Shown here piece after piece: positions 16,405-25,214 of a stretch of DNA of 37,996 bases; within the stretch, counting starts at the first letter, position 1, and the number at the start of each line of letters is the position of its first letter. Source of the stretch: Bacteroidales bacterium (GTDB lineage Bacteria; Bacteroidota; Bacteroidia; Bacteroidales; VadinHA17); NCBI GenBank assembly GCA_003157075.1, contig PMIL01000298.1, positions 1 through 37,996 of the forward strand, written 5' to 3'. The translations under genes were made by a program, and so were the position numbers. Below the pieces are notes generated by a model that searched no databases, was not told where the DNA came from, and saw only the letters and a program-made list of their open reading frames with translations.

Positions 16405-17625
16405 ATGGGCAGGATTATCACTTCAGAAATTATTTTTCTCCTGACGTTAAATAGTTTTGTTCAATCACAGCCTGTCTCATTCAGGGAAACTCCGGGAAGA
16501 ATATTCGACACCCAAAATGTGAATACCCCGATCTTCAGGGAAACAGATGTATTTGTCGGAGGGCAGGATGATATCAACACATATCGTATTCCTTCTGTGA
16601 TCTGTACAAAAAATGGAACAGTCCTGGTATTCTGTGAAGGAAGACGTGATAATAGTCAGGACGGTTCCCCAACTCACCTGGTCCTGAAACGGAGTTTGTT
16701 AAATACAGATCCGATGATTCCCCCTCAGCACAGTGTCACGGAGAACCGGTCAAGACAACGAAATATGACCTGGCTGCCCATGCAGGTACTCATTCAGAGT
16801 AAAAAGGGTGAAGCTTATATGAATCCGGTACCTTTGATTGATTATAGCGATGGAACTATATTTCTTTTGCTAAACAAATGTTCTGTATGGGGGGATGCAG
16901 AAAACGGAGGAAAAGGAGTAACAGAAGTCTGGTTAATTAAAAGTTCTGACGAAGGCGCAACATGGACGAAACCGGTAAATATCACATATGATGTTGGAAA
17001 AATTGCTCTAGGTCCGGGCATCGGTATCCAGTTGATGGATGGAAGGCTGGCAGTTCCTGTATATGATGGAATAATTTACAGTGACAACCACGGGAAAAAA
17101 TGGAAAGCCGGTAATAAAACTAGTGCTCCTGTAAACGAATGTCAGGTGGTGGAGCTGAATGATGGATCTCTCATGCTTAACACACGGAGTTACCCAAAGC
17201 GTATTATTACAATCAGCAAAGATAAGGGAAACTCGTGGGGAGCGCCATACAAAGATTCCACACTTACAGATTCAAAACTATGGGGAGGTTGCCAGGCGAG
17301 TTTTATCAGGTATACAAGGCAGGGTGAAGGCTCTGATAAGAACCGCCTGCTTTTTGCTAATCCGGCAGATAGTCTGTACCGGTTCGATATAACTGTCAGG
17401 ATAAGTTATGATGAAGGAAAGACATGGCCTGTTGCTAAGATTATAAAGAAAGGGACAGGGGCATATTCATCTTTGACAATCTTGCCTGATGGCTCAATCG
17501 GAATTGTTTATGAGACCGGAAATTACAACAACGATATCACGGAATATAATGCCAGAATATCATTTGCCAGGTTTAATCTTGAGTGGCTGACTGACGGAAA
17601 CGATCATTTTATTCAAGCTCAATGA
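16405..17625 (+). CDS. Exo-alpha-sialidase (GH33 family)
   Basis: A 406-residue secreted protein with a signal peptide (about 1-21, ending FVQSQ). All GH33 landmarks can be placed: Arg61 in YRIPS, acidic residues Asp82 and Asp86 in the EGRRDNSQDG loop, Glu245 in NECQVVEL, Arg261 in NTRSY, Arg314 in RLLFANP, nucleophile Tyr354 in GAYSSL, and Glu370 in IVYE. Asp-boxes occur as SSDEGATW (180-187), SKDKGNSW (271-278) and SYDEGKTW (334-341). This is the classic retaining sialidase site, cleaving terminal sialic acid or a related ulosonate (Kdn, Kdo-like). An insert after residue 95 (KRSLLNTDPMIPPQHS...) is longer than usual and could shape the pocket. It is 12 bases after the transglutaminase-fold gene. 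Confidence 0.88.
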   Translation: MGRIITSEIIFLLTLNSFVQSQPVSFRETPGRIFDTQNVNTPIFRETDVFVGGQDDINTYRIPSVICTKNGTVLVFCEGRRDNSQDGSPTHLVLKRSLLNTDPMIPPQHSVTENRSRQRNMTWLPMQVLIQSKKGEAYMNPVPLIDYSDGTIFLLLNKCSVWGDAENGGKGVTEVWLIKSSDEGATWTKPVNITYDVGKIALGPGIGIQLMDGRLAVPVYDGIIYSDNHGKKWKAGNKTSAPVNECQVVELNDGSLMLNTRSYPKRIITISKDKGNSWGAPYKDSTLTDSKLWGGCQASFIRYTRQGEGSDKNRLLFANPADSLYRFDITVRISYDEGKTWPVAKIIKKGTGAYSSLTILPDGSIGIVYETGNYNNDITEYNARISFARFNLEWLTDGNDHFIQAQ

Positions 17626-17693
17626 ACTAGCAATCTTAATATAAATTAATTAGTAGCGAATCTCAATTGCGGACCATTTTAAATTACTCAATT

Positions 17694-19895
17694 ATGTATA
17701 AATTTATCTTGTTACCAACCCTATTGATACTTTCATCGCAATGCTTTTCACAATATCGTAAGGTTGAACACAGAAAAGTTTTGGTGACTGAAATTGCAGT
17801 AACGACGGCCGGAAATTATGCACAGGCTGGAAAAACTTATGTGCTCACAAATGATATTTCCAGTGTGACAAGCACTGTTTTTCTGGGAAAGGACATTACA
17901 CTTGATCTGAATGGATACTCAATAAAGTACGCAAATGGAAACTATAACCATATTCCTAATTCAGGTTTTGAAGAAGGGCTAAAGGGATGGGATATTTCAA
18001 AGGCCCCAGTGGCAAAAGTGATGAATACTGCAGATGTTCATGTGTTTTTAGGTGAGAAATTATTGAGCATGAAGGCAGGTGATGAGATAATATCTCCTTA
18101 TGTTAATCTTCCCATTGCTAACCGTTCCTATTTTGCTATGTGCGGCGTAACAGGTAGATATTGGCATGATATGAAAAAATACCCTGATGATGAGATGAAA
18201 GTCAGTGTCTACGTGGAAGATGCAAACGGGAAGGAAGTAAAATGCATGACAAAATATGGTGAAAAAACTTTATTGGGTTGCCCTATAGAAAAAAAGTCGC
18301 CACGGCTCGGAGGAGGATTTGTATACGCACATCTTTCGAATCTCCCGGCAGGAAAATATCGGGTACGTATTAAAGCAGACAATGACTGTCTCGTTGATGA
18401 GATCGATATTCGTCCTGCTATGGATGCGGGAATAAGTATCATTGAAAAAACCACACCATTGGCCGATTATGATCATATAATTATGGAATCATATCCGCCC
18501 ATAATTCCGGCTTTTTTTGATTATACAGATAAAGCTTCTACTGACAAACCCCTGCCCTCATTGCCGGAAGTAACTGGTTCAGGAACCATAACTATTAAAA
18601 ACGGAGTAATTGAAAGTGGCGCAACAGGAATTCTTTCATGGGGAATTCAGTCTTCAGCTGCGAATGTAAAAATTATTCTAGATAATGTTCAGATAAAGAC
18701 AAACGGCATCAGTTCAGGTGCAGCAGATATTTCATGGGCAAGCATAAGCAACTGCAGGTTTGATGTGGATATGCCTTTTCTTATTCAGCGCCATGTCGGT
18801 ATCTGTTCGATCATTCTGAGAGGAGATCAGCCTTCGACGGTTGAAAAATCTGAATTCAATGGAGGACAGGGATGTTTGTCAATAAAAGGAAAATATTCGC
18901 TTGTACACGATAATCTTTTCATAAATAATCAGACTGTTACAAATCATTACAGTATTATGGGAACCGGTGATAGCTCCAAAATATTTAATAACAGGTTTGA
19001 ACCAAAAGAAGGATCAGGTATATATGTTTCCAGATACACCGAAGTATTTGATAATATATTCAAAATTGAAACATCACCCCCAACCTGTGAATATGGAAGA
19101 GAAGAGTATAGTACGGCCGCAATAAGACTGGGTGATTACCATGCGGTTCCAGGTTCTCCTAATGCCTCAATAGGCAACCGGATCCATGATAATAAAATTT
19201 ATATTACTGCAAAGAATTATCCTGAACCAAAAGAATTTCTTCCAATGTCGTGGGGAATATTTTATAGCGCCAGCGGAGGCGAAAACTATGTATATAATAA
19301 CGATATAACTGTTAATAAAGTGGATACCTCCTCAAAAGTGATTACAGCTGCCCTATATATTTGCGGTGGACCAAAGTATTTCGGAGGACAGTTTTATGAT
19401 AATCGTATAACGACAAATGTGCCGGCTGCATGGATTGCCTCTATGTATGGAGGTGCTTCAAATTCCAGGTTATATAACAATACTATTACGCCCCTCAAGG
19501 GTGCAAGGTTCAAAACTTTCAGGATAGGAACTACCGGATGCGATGATTGTGTTGCTAAAAATGTTGAATTCAGGTCGAATAAAATTGAAGGTCAAAAATT
19601 TGAATTGCAATCCACGGATCAGGATAACAGCTATTCCGTATATTGGACATTGACGATAAAAATCTATGATTCCAAAGGTGTTTCTGCAAAGAATACCGAA
19701 GTAACGATTCGTGATAGAAACAATTCGATCATAATGCAGTCAAAAACAAATGAAAGCGGAATTTTAAGTGCAGAGCTTCAACAGTATGCAGTGGATGGGA
19801 AAGGAAAAAAGGTTTCATCACCTTACACAATTATTGCAGGTAAATTAAAAAAGGAAATTGATCTTGATAACAATAAGGAAATTACTTTACAATAA
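17694..19895 (+). CDS. Right-handed beta-helix protein with inserted carbohydrate-binding-like domain
   Basis: The ATG at 17694 is used because it begins directly at the signal peptide (MYKFILLPTLLILSSQCFSQ); an in-frame TTG nine codons upstream adds a non-signal stretch. The product has 733 residues. A first helix coil (TYVLTNDISS, ITLDLNGYSIKYANG) is followed by a jelly-roll insert at about 89-241 starting NSGFEEGLKGWDI and ending VDEIDIRP, like a CBM_4_9-type module. The parallel beta-helix resumes at about 295-635 with repeats such as TITIKNGVIESG, LVHDNLFINN, SKIFNNRFE, NRIHDNKIYIT and YVYNNDITV. An Ig-like or carboxypeptidase-regulatory domain ends the protein. Polysaccharide lyases and GH28-type enzymes share this fold. 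Placement beside a GH105 gene favours a lyase, but no catalytic residues can be named. Confidence 0.72.
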   Translation: MYKFILLPTLLILSSQCFSQYRKVEHRKVLVTEIAVTTAGNYAQAGKTYVLTNDISSVTSTVFLGKDITLDLNGYSIKYANGNYNHIPNSGFEEGLKGWDISKAPVAKVMNTADVHVFLGEKLLSMKAGDEIISPYVNLPIANRSYFAMCGVTGRYWHDMKKYPDDEMKVSVYVEDANGKEVKCMTKYGEKTLLGCPIEKKSPRLGGGFVYAHLSNLPAGKYRVRIKADNDCLVDEIDIRPAMDAGISIIEKTTPLADYDHIIMESYPPIIPAFFDYTDKASTDKPLPSLPEVTGSGTITIKNGVIESGATGILSWGIQSSAANVKIILDNVQIKTNGISSGAADISWASISNCRFDVDMPFLIQRHVGICSIILRGDQPSTVEKSEFNGGQGCLSIKGKYSLVHDNLFINNQTVTNHYSIMGTGDSSKIFNNRFEPKEGSGIYVSRYTEVFDNIFKIETSPPTCEYGREEYSTAAIRLGDYHAVPGSPNASIGNRIHDNKIYITAKNYPEPKEFLPMSWGIFYSASGGENYVYNNDITVNKVDTSSKVITAALYICGGPKYFGGQFYDNRITTNVPAAWIASMYGGASNSRLYNNTITPLKGARFKTFRIGTTGCDDCVAKNVEFRSNKIEGQKFELQSTDQDNSYSVYWTLTIKIYDSKGVSAKNTEVTIRDRNNSIIMQSKTNESGILSAELQQYAVDGKGKKVSSPYTIIAGKLKKEIDLDNNKEITLQ

Positions 19896-19911
19896 AAAAC
19901 TTTCTCAAATT

Positions 19912-21126
19912 ATGAAAAAGGGAATATTATCATTTTTTTGCCTTTTTGTTGTCAGACTGCTAACTGCACAAACTGCTCTTGAAATTACTGAAAAAGTAGC
20001 TGATAATGTTTTACAGCATACATCATTCAGATTCATAGATAAGAAATCCGGAGACACATTTTCATCGACAAAAAATATTCCAGTCAGCCAGTCAGTATTG
20101 GTAGAAAGTGATGCAAACGAATGGTATTATATGAATGGAGTGATTAATATCGGAATGCTCAAGCTTGCAGAACTTACTAATGAAAAGAAATATTCAGACT
20201 ATTCTCTCAGAAACTTTGATTTCATTTTCAGCAATCTGGAATTTTTCAGGAAACAATATGAAGAAAAAGTTCCTGAGTCTTCATTCTTCCAGTTTTTCAG
20301 GTTAAACAAACTTGATGATTGCGGTGCGATGAGCGCTGCCCTTGCCGATGTTAATATTCTTGCCCATAAAAAAGAATATAAGGATTATCTGCAAAGGGCT
20401 GCAACATTTATCACTACAAAACAAACTCGCCTGGAAGATGGAACTTTTGTGAGACCGGAGCCCAGAAAGATGACTCTGTGGGCAGATGATCTGTACATGA
20501 GTGTTCCATTTCTTGCTCGTATGGGGAAGATGACGGGAGATCCAATATACTTTGACGATGCTATAAAACAGGTTAAAAATTTTACGCAATATCTCTACGA
20601 TCCTGCTACCGGTTTGTTTTATCACTGCTGGTACAGCGATGTTAAACTCAATGGTGTTGCCCGCTGGGGACGATGCAACGGCTGGATAATGCTTGCCCAG
20701 ACGGAACTTCTGAATAACTTACCAGCTAACCATCCCGAGAAAAAAATGCTGATAAAATTACTTTTGAAACAGATAGAAGGTGTTTCGAAATGGCAGGACA
20801 AAACCGGGTTGTGGCACCAGTTAATTGACAAGCCTGATTCTTACCTCGAAACATCATGCTCTGCGATGTTTGTTTATTCAATTGCGAGAGCCGTAAATGA
20901 AGGATGGATCAATAAGAGTTACTTCTCGATAGCTGAAAACGGATGGAAAGGATTATTGACGAAAATCCAGCCCGACGGAAAGGTTCAGGATATATGTATC
21001 GGTACGGGCATTGAAGACAACATAAAGTTCTATTATGACAGGCCAACTGAACTTAATGACCTCCATGGATTAGGTGCTGTAATTCTTGCCGGAACTGAAA
21101 TGACAAAAGCGGAACAAAAAAAATAG
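19912..21126 (+). CDS. GH105/GH88-type unsaturated glycuronyl hydrolase
   Basis: The ATG at 19912 starts a good signal peptide (MKKGILSFFCLFVVRLLTAQ) and leaves 16 bases after the previous stop; an earlier in-frame start overlaps that gene and adds a charged leader. The product has 404 residues with the (alpha/alpha)6-barrel pattern of unsaturated rhamnogalacturonyl hydrolases. Asp135/136 in KLDDCGAM and Asp192/193 in LWADDLYMSVPFLARMG have the spacing of the two conserved aspartates in YteR-like enzymes. WGRCNGW and LETSCSAMFVYSIARAV are further family signatures. These enzymes remove the 4,5-unsaturated uronic acid left by polysaccharide lyases, so this gene suggests a lyase in the pathway. 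The neighbouring beta-helix protein is the best candidate. Confidence 0.85.
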   Translation: MKKGILSFFCLFVVRLLTAQTALEITEKVADNVLQHTSFRFIDKKSGDTFSSTKNIPVSQSVLVESDANEWYYMNGVINIGMLKLAELTNEKKYSDYSLRNFDFIFSNLEFFRKQYEEKVPESSFFQFFRLNKLDDCGAMSAALADVNILAHKKEYKDYLQRAATFITTKQTRLEDGTFVRPEPRKMTLWADDLYMSVPFLARMGKMTGDPIYFDDAIKQVKNFTQYLYDPATGLFYHCWYSDVKLNGVARWGRCNGWIMLAQTELLNNLPANHPEKKMLIKLLLKQIEGVSKWQDKTGLWHQLIDKPDSYLETSCSAMFVYSIARAVNEGWINKSYFSIAENGWKGLLTKIQPDGKVQDICIGTGIEDNIKFYYDRPTELNDLHGLGAVILAGTEMTKAEQKK

Positions 21127-21150
21127 ACACTTGATAATGACTGTATTTAA

Positions 21151-23550
21151 ATGAAAAACCTGACTTGGATTTTGCTAATGCTTCTGGAATCGGTGCAGAT
21201 TTCTTACTGCCAATATGCTCTTGTCAGTCATTCGGGTGATGCGAGTGTAAGTTATGATAAGAACTCGTCTGAATGGAAACTTGAGACAAAACAGATTACT
21301 CAGGTACTCAAACTGTCTGACGGGATTTTTTTCCTTAAGCAGTTCAAAAATAATTTCACTGGTACTGATTTTGTCGGTAAAGCTATATCCGATGAATTCC
21401 GTTTTGTATTGGATAATAAGCTTTTTACAGGAACAAGAGGCAGTTATAATCTCGTTTCTTATTCCACAGGGATATTGCCTGTTCCCCGTACTGCGCCGGA
21501 AATAAATCCAGGCATCTGGCTTGAAATCATTTTACGAAATGAGTTTTTTACAATCAGGTTCAATTACCAGGTATTCGCCAGTTCTCCTAATACACCAATG
21601 GGTATGGTCAGAAAATATTATACTGTAACCAATACTACCTCTGCAACTGAAGAACTTTCTGACATTTCAATGCATCTGATGGATATTGATTACAGGGTAG
21701 CCGGGAAGCTCAGACTTCATTACTGGCAGGGCGGAGGTGCATTTAAGAATTGCAACCACGAATTTGTAGATTCCCTTTCATGGGCGAGCCATACCTTTCA
21801 TTCTGATGCTGGTGCAAATGATTATCGTGTTGATGATAATTACAGCGGTTCCTCATCATTTCACCCCTATTTTGTGCTGCAACATGATTCCGGAGAAGGA
21901 ATATTCTTCGGGTTTAATTACCTGGGGCCATGGTCAATGAAATTCTGGTCCGACCACAGATTTCCCCCTGAAGATTCTGTTAAGTCGTGGGGTCTGCTCA
22001 TGGAAACCCGTCGATACTATTTTATTAATTCTCAACTGGAACAACACCGGCAGATACTTAAACCAGGGGAGTCATTTGAAACTCCCAACAGTTTCACCGG
22101 GGTTTATAAAGGAGATCCCGATAATGCTAATGAACAGCTTCAATACTGGCAGGCTGCATATAAATGGGACTATACAAGGGAAAAATACCTTTTCGGAGGA
22201 AACATGTGGAATGCTAATTGGAACAACCATTCCGCAATGAATAAAACCGGTCTCCACTTTCAACAGGTGTTTGATATTGTAAATAATGCCCGCAGACTTG
22301 GTTACACTATCGCTCATGAAGATGATTTCTGGTTTGATGAACGTGGCCGCGGAGTCTGGGAAGGCGTGAACTGGAAGCCAATAGTTGACTATGCCGGGAA
22401 ATCAGGGATTAGTTTTAAACTATGGATGCCTCCGAATCATTTTGCAAAGAACACACCTAATGATCTTAATCAAAAAGACTTACACCTCGATCCCAAAACA
22501 TCTCCCGGAATCACACTCTGGTATGGATATGGTTATTGCATGGGTTCCGATTCAGCAATCAACTATCTGAAGACTTTCCTCCTGAACCGACAGAACATGT
22601 ATGGCACTTACATAAACAGGTTTGATGGCTGGTTTGAGGCTCCCTGTTATTCTGCCAGTCATAATCATACTCCCGGTCAGCCATTTGTTGCACAGTACCG
22701 CAATACACTAAGACTATTAAAAGAAGTCAAAGATGCAAATCCTTATATGGGAATTGAGGGATGCAACTCAGGCGGAGAATGGGCAAACTGGGATAAGACC
22801 GAATTTCTTGAATCGCAGCAAACCTCTGATGGCGGCGGTGAAGATGATTTCTACCATTTAAGCTATTTCTGGAGTGTCCCAAAGATGATGCTGATTGATG
22901 CTTCGTCAGATGTTAAAGAGAACGATATTCCCAGGCTCAGAGCAGAGATGCTTATGCAAAAATATCTAACAAAAGAAAAAGTGATTGACAGGTATATGAA
23001 CCTCTATCATCCTAAAGCAGAACATGCTGCAACATTACATTGTTTCATAGAGAAAACAAATGCTGACAGGTCAAAATGTGTATTTTCACAGGATGCCTCA
23101 TCAGGAAATAATGTAATTGTATATCCAAAAGCGTTGCAGCCTGAATTGCAATATTCAGTAAGTTTCAGATATGGGAAGGAGACTTATTTAAAAACGGGCA
23201 AGGAACTGATGCAATCAGGAATTGCCTTTCGTGATACATGTGTAACACAGCTGATTTTTCTTAATCTCGATAATTTTCCGGGATCTGGAACTGACAAAAT
23301 TAAGCCTACGCCTCCCTTGATCACTTCTGTTAAAAATGCCACCTTTTGCAATCATGAAGGAGTTGCAATAGAATGGAAGGAGAGTAAGGACAATAACATA
23401 ATTGCAGGCTATAAGATTTATCGTGACAAACAGATGATTGATTTCGTAGCAACAGGGACATTTTATTTTGATCAGTCGGAAGGCAAATCTTCAAAAGCAC
23501 ATTATAAGATTGTGGCAATTGATGGCGATGGAAATACTTCTGAGAAATAG
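21151..23550 (+). CDS. GH36-like (clan GH-D) alpha-galactosidase-type enzyme with C-terminal FN3 domain
   Basis: A 799-residue exported protein (signal peptide ending SYCQ, about residue 21). An N-terminal beta-sandwich (to about 330) precedes a TIM-barrel. Barrel motifs resemble GH36: NMWNANWNNH, TIAHEDDFWFDERG, FKLWMPPNHFAKNTP, the nucleophile-type strand YINRFDGW (Asp492), IEGCNSGGEWANW in place of the ESCxxGGGR motif, and a possible acid/base Asp560 in SQQTSDGG. A fibronectin type III-like domain fills about 705-799. GH36 and relatives cleave alpha-galactosides or alpha-GalNAc. The replaced motifs mean that specificity could differ, and a neighbouring clan GH-D family is possible. It lies 24 bases after the GH105 gene. 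Confidence 0.75.
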   Translation: MKNLTWILLMLLESVQISYCQYALVSHSGDASVSYDKNSSEWKLETKQITQVLKLSDGIFFLKQFKNNFTGTDFVGKAISDEFRFVLDNKLFTGTRGSYNLVSYSTGILPVPRTAPEINPGIWLEIILRNEFFTIRFNYQVFASSPNTPMGMVRKYYTVTNTTSATEELSDISMHLMDIDYRVAGKLRLHYWQGGGAFKNCNHEFVDSLSWASHTFHSDAGANDYRVDDNYSGSSSFHPYFVLQHDSGEGIFFGFNYLGPWSMKFWSDHRFPPEDSVKSWGLLMETRRYYFINSQLEQHRQILKPGESFETPNSFTGVYKGDPDNANEQLQYWQAAYKWDYTREKYLFGGNMWNANWNNHSAMNKTGLHFQQVFDIVNNARRLGYTIAHEDDFWFDERGRGVWEGVNWKPIVDYAGKSGISFKLWMPPNHFAKNTPNDLNQKDLHLDPKTSPGITLWYGYGYCMGSDSAINYLKTFLLNRQNMYGTYINRFDGWFEAPCYSASHNHTPGQPFVAQYRNTLRLLKEVKDANPYMGIEGCNSGGEWANWDKTEFLESQQTSDGGGEDDFYHLSYFWSVPKMMLIDASSDVKENDIPRLRAEMLMQKYLTKEKVIDRYMNLYHPKAEHAATLHCFIEKTNADRSKCVFSQDASSGNNVIVYPKALQPELQYSVSFRYGKETYLKTGKELMQSGIAFRDTCVTQLIFLNLDNFPGSGTDKIKPTPPLITSVKNATFCNHEGVAIEWKESKDNNIIAGYKIYRDKQMIDFVATGTFYFDQSEGKSSKAHYKIVAIDGDGNTSEK

Positions 23551-23659
23551 CTTGCTCCTTATTATCTATATCAGTTCTAAGTTGTTCATTTTGTGTCATT
23601 TGCATATATCAATTATGAATATCTGATGAAATTATTTCAATATTATATAATCTGACATC

Positions 23660-25213
23660 ATGGTTTTTAAGAAGTTTACTATTTCATTATTGTTACTTTT
23701 TTTAATAACTTATCAGATCCGTGCAGATATCAAGCTTCCCAAAATTATCAGCGATAATATGGTGCTTCAGCGTGGATTAAACATTCCGCTTTGGGGCTGG
23801 GCTGATCCAGGTGAGCATATCAGAGCATCGATGGGAAGCCATTCCTCAGATGCAATCGCAAACGCTGACGGAATCTGGAGATTATTCCTTGGGCCATTGG
23901 ATGCAGGTGGTCCTTTTGAACTAATTTTTCGCGGTAAAAATATTGTTACAGTAAAAAATATTCTAATCGGTGAAGTATGGGTTTGTTCCGGTCAGTCAAA
24001 TATGGAAATGCCTGTTGGAAATGTAGCTACCTGGTATTCCGGCGTTCATAATTACAAAGAAGAAATTGTCAGTGCTAATTATCCCCTGATCCGTTTATTT
24101 AAAGAAGACCGGATAGTTTCTGATAAACCACAGCAAGATTGTCAGGGAATATGGTCGCAATGCTCTCCGGAATCTATAGTGGATTTTTCAGCGGTGGCAT
24201 ATTTTTTTGGCAGAAAATTGCACCATGAGCTTGGAGTTCCTATAGGAATTATAGATGCTTCGAACGGCGGAACAAATATTGAAGCATGGATCAGCGAAGT
24301 GATTCTCCATTCAGATCCTGATTTTAAGCCTGCTCTTGATGAATTCCGTCAACAAATGGATGATTATCCTAAGTTGATGAAAGTATATGAACAAAGGATG
24401 GAACAACACAGGAAAGAAGTAGAGGCAGCAAAAGCTACAGGTAAGCCTGTGCCATGGCGTGAACCGATGCCTCCTGCAGGTCCTGGTGACAAGAATACAC
24501 CGGGAGGATTATACAATGGCATGATAGCCCCGTTAATGCATTGTCGGATTGCGGGAGTAATTTGGTATCAGGGAGAGAATAATACGGGAAATCCTCAAAT
24601 GTATGAAAAGTTATTTCCGGCAATGATCAGTAACTGGAGACACGATTGGGGACAAGGAGAATTCCCGTTCTATTATGTACAACTTGCCGGCTTTAATACC
24701 AATCAGACATGGTGGGGCGGTGGAAGTAAGAATTGGGTATTGCTTCGCGAAGCGCAGTTAAAGACCTTATCAGTACCAAATACTGGCATGGCAGTAGCAT
24801 CTGATATTGGTGATGCAAACGATACTCACATGAAAAACAAACAGGAGGTCGGCAGGCGACTCGCCTTATGGGCCCTTGCAAAAACATACGGTAAAAATTT
24901 AGTCTTCTCTGGTCCTGTATACAACTCAATGGAGATCAAAGGTACCAAGGGCATACTACATTTCAATTATATTGGCAGCGGACTTTCAACAAAAGATGAT
25001 TCAACGCTTACAGGCTTTACTATTTCGGGTGCAGATAAGAAATTTTACGATGCTACAGCATCTATCCACGGTGAAATAATAGAAGTCAGCTCGAATGAAG
25101 TTGCAGAACCAGTTGCAGTCCGGTATAGCTGGAAAGACTACTCAGATGCCAATCTGTGCAATAAGGAAGGGCTGCCCGCTTCTCCCTTCAGGACCGATAA
25201 TTGGGATGAATAA
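23660..25213 (+). CDS. Sialate-O-acetylesterase-like (SASA/DUF303) SGNH esterase
   Basis: A 517-residue secreted esterase with a signal peptide ending QIRAD at about residue 23. The catalytic machinery is clear: Ser113 in VCSGQSNMEMPV, the oxyanion block IWYQGENN (301-308), and the Asp388/His390 pair in DTHMKNKQEVGRRLAL. In most relatives the last motif reads D.HP.NK, so Met replaces Pro here. The N-terminal LPKIISDNMVLQRG is the usual start of the mature domain. Such enzymes remove acetyl groups from sialic acids or from plant polysaccharides. The GH33 gene in the same run makes acetylated sialic acid or a related sugar a plausible substrate. It closes the plus-strand run after a 109-base gap; its stop is one base from the opposing gene's stop. 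Confidence 0.87.
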   Translation: MVFKKFTISLLLLFLITYQIRADIKLPKIISDNMVLQRGLNIPLWGWADPGEHIRASMGSHSSDAIANADGIWRLFLGPLDAGGPFELIFRGKNIVTVKNILIGEVWVCSGQSNMEMPVGNVATWYSGVHNYKEEIVSANYPLIRLFKEDRIVSDKPQQDCQGIWSQCSPESIVDFSAVAYFFGRKLHHELGVPIGIIDASNGGTNIEAWISEVILHSDPDFKPALDEFRQQMDDYPKLMKVYEQRMEQHRKEVEAAKATGKPVPWREPMPPAGPGDKNTPGGLYNGMIAPLMHCRIAGVIWYQGENNTGNPQMYEKLFPAMISNWRHDWGQGEFPFYYVQLAGFNTNQTWWGGGSKNWVLLREAQLKTLSVPNTGMAVASDIGDANDTHMKNKQEVGRRLALWALAKTYGKNLVFSGPVYNSMEIKGTKGILHFNYIGSGLSTKDDSTLTGFTISGADKKFYDATASIHGEIIEVSSNEVAEPVAVRYSWKDYSDANLCNKEGLPASPFRTDNWDE

Positions 25214-25214
25214 T

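Noticed and set aside
17667-17693. TTG start for the beta-helix gene
   Set aside because: The ATG at 17694 begins directly at a normal signal peptide, so the nine extra codons are unlikely to be translated.
19858-19911. Upstream start for the GH105 gene overlapping the beta-helix gene
   Set aside because: It would place 18 polar and charged residues before the signal peptide; the ATG at 19912 gives a normal one.
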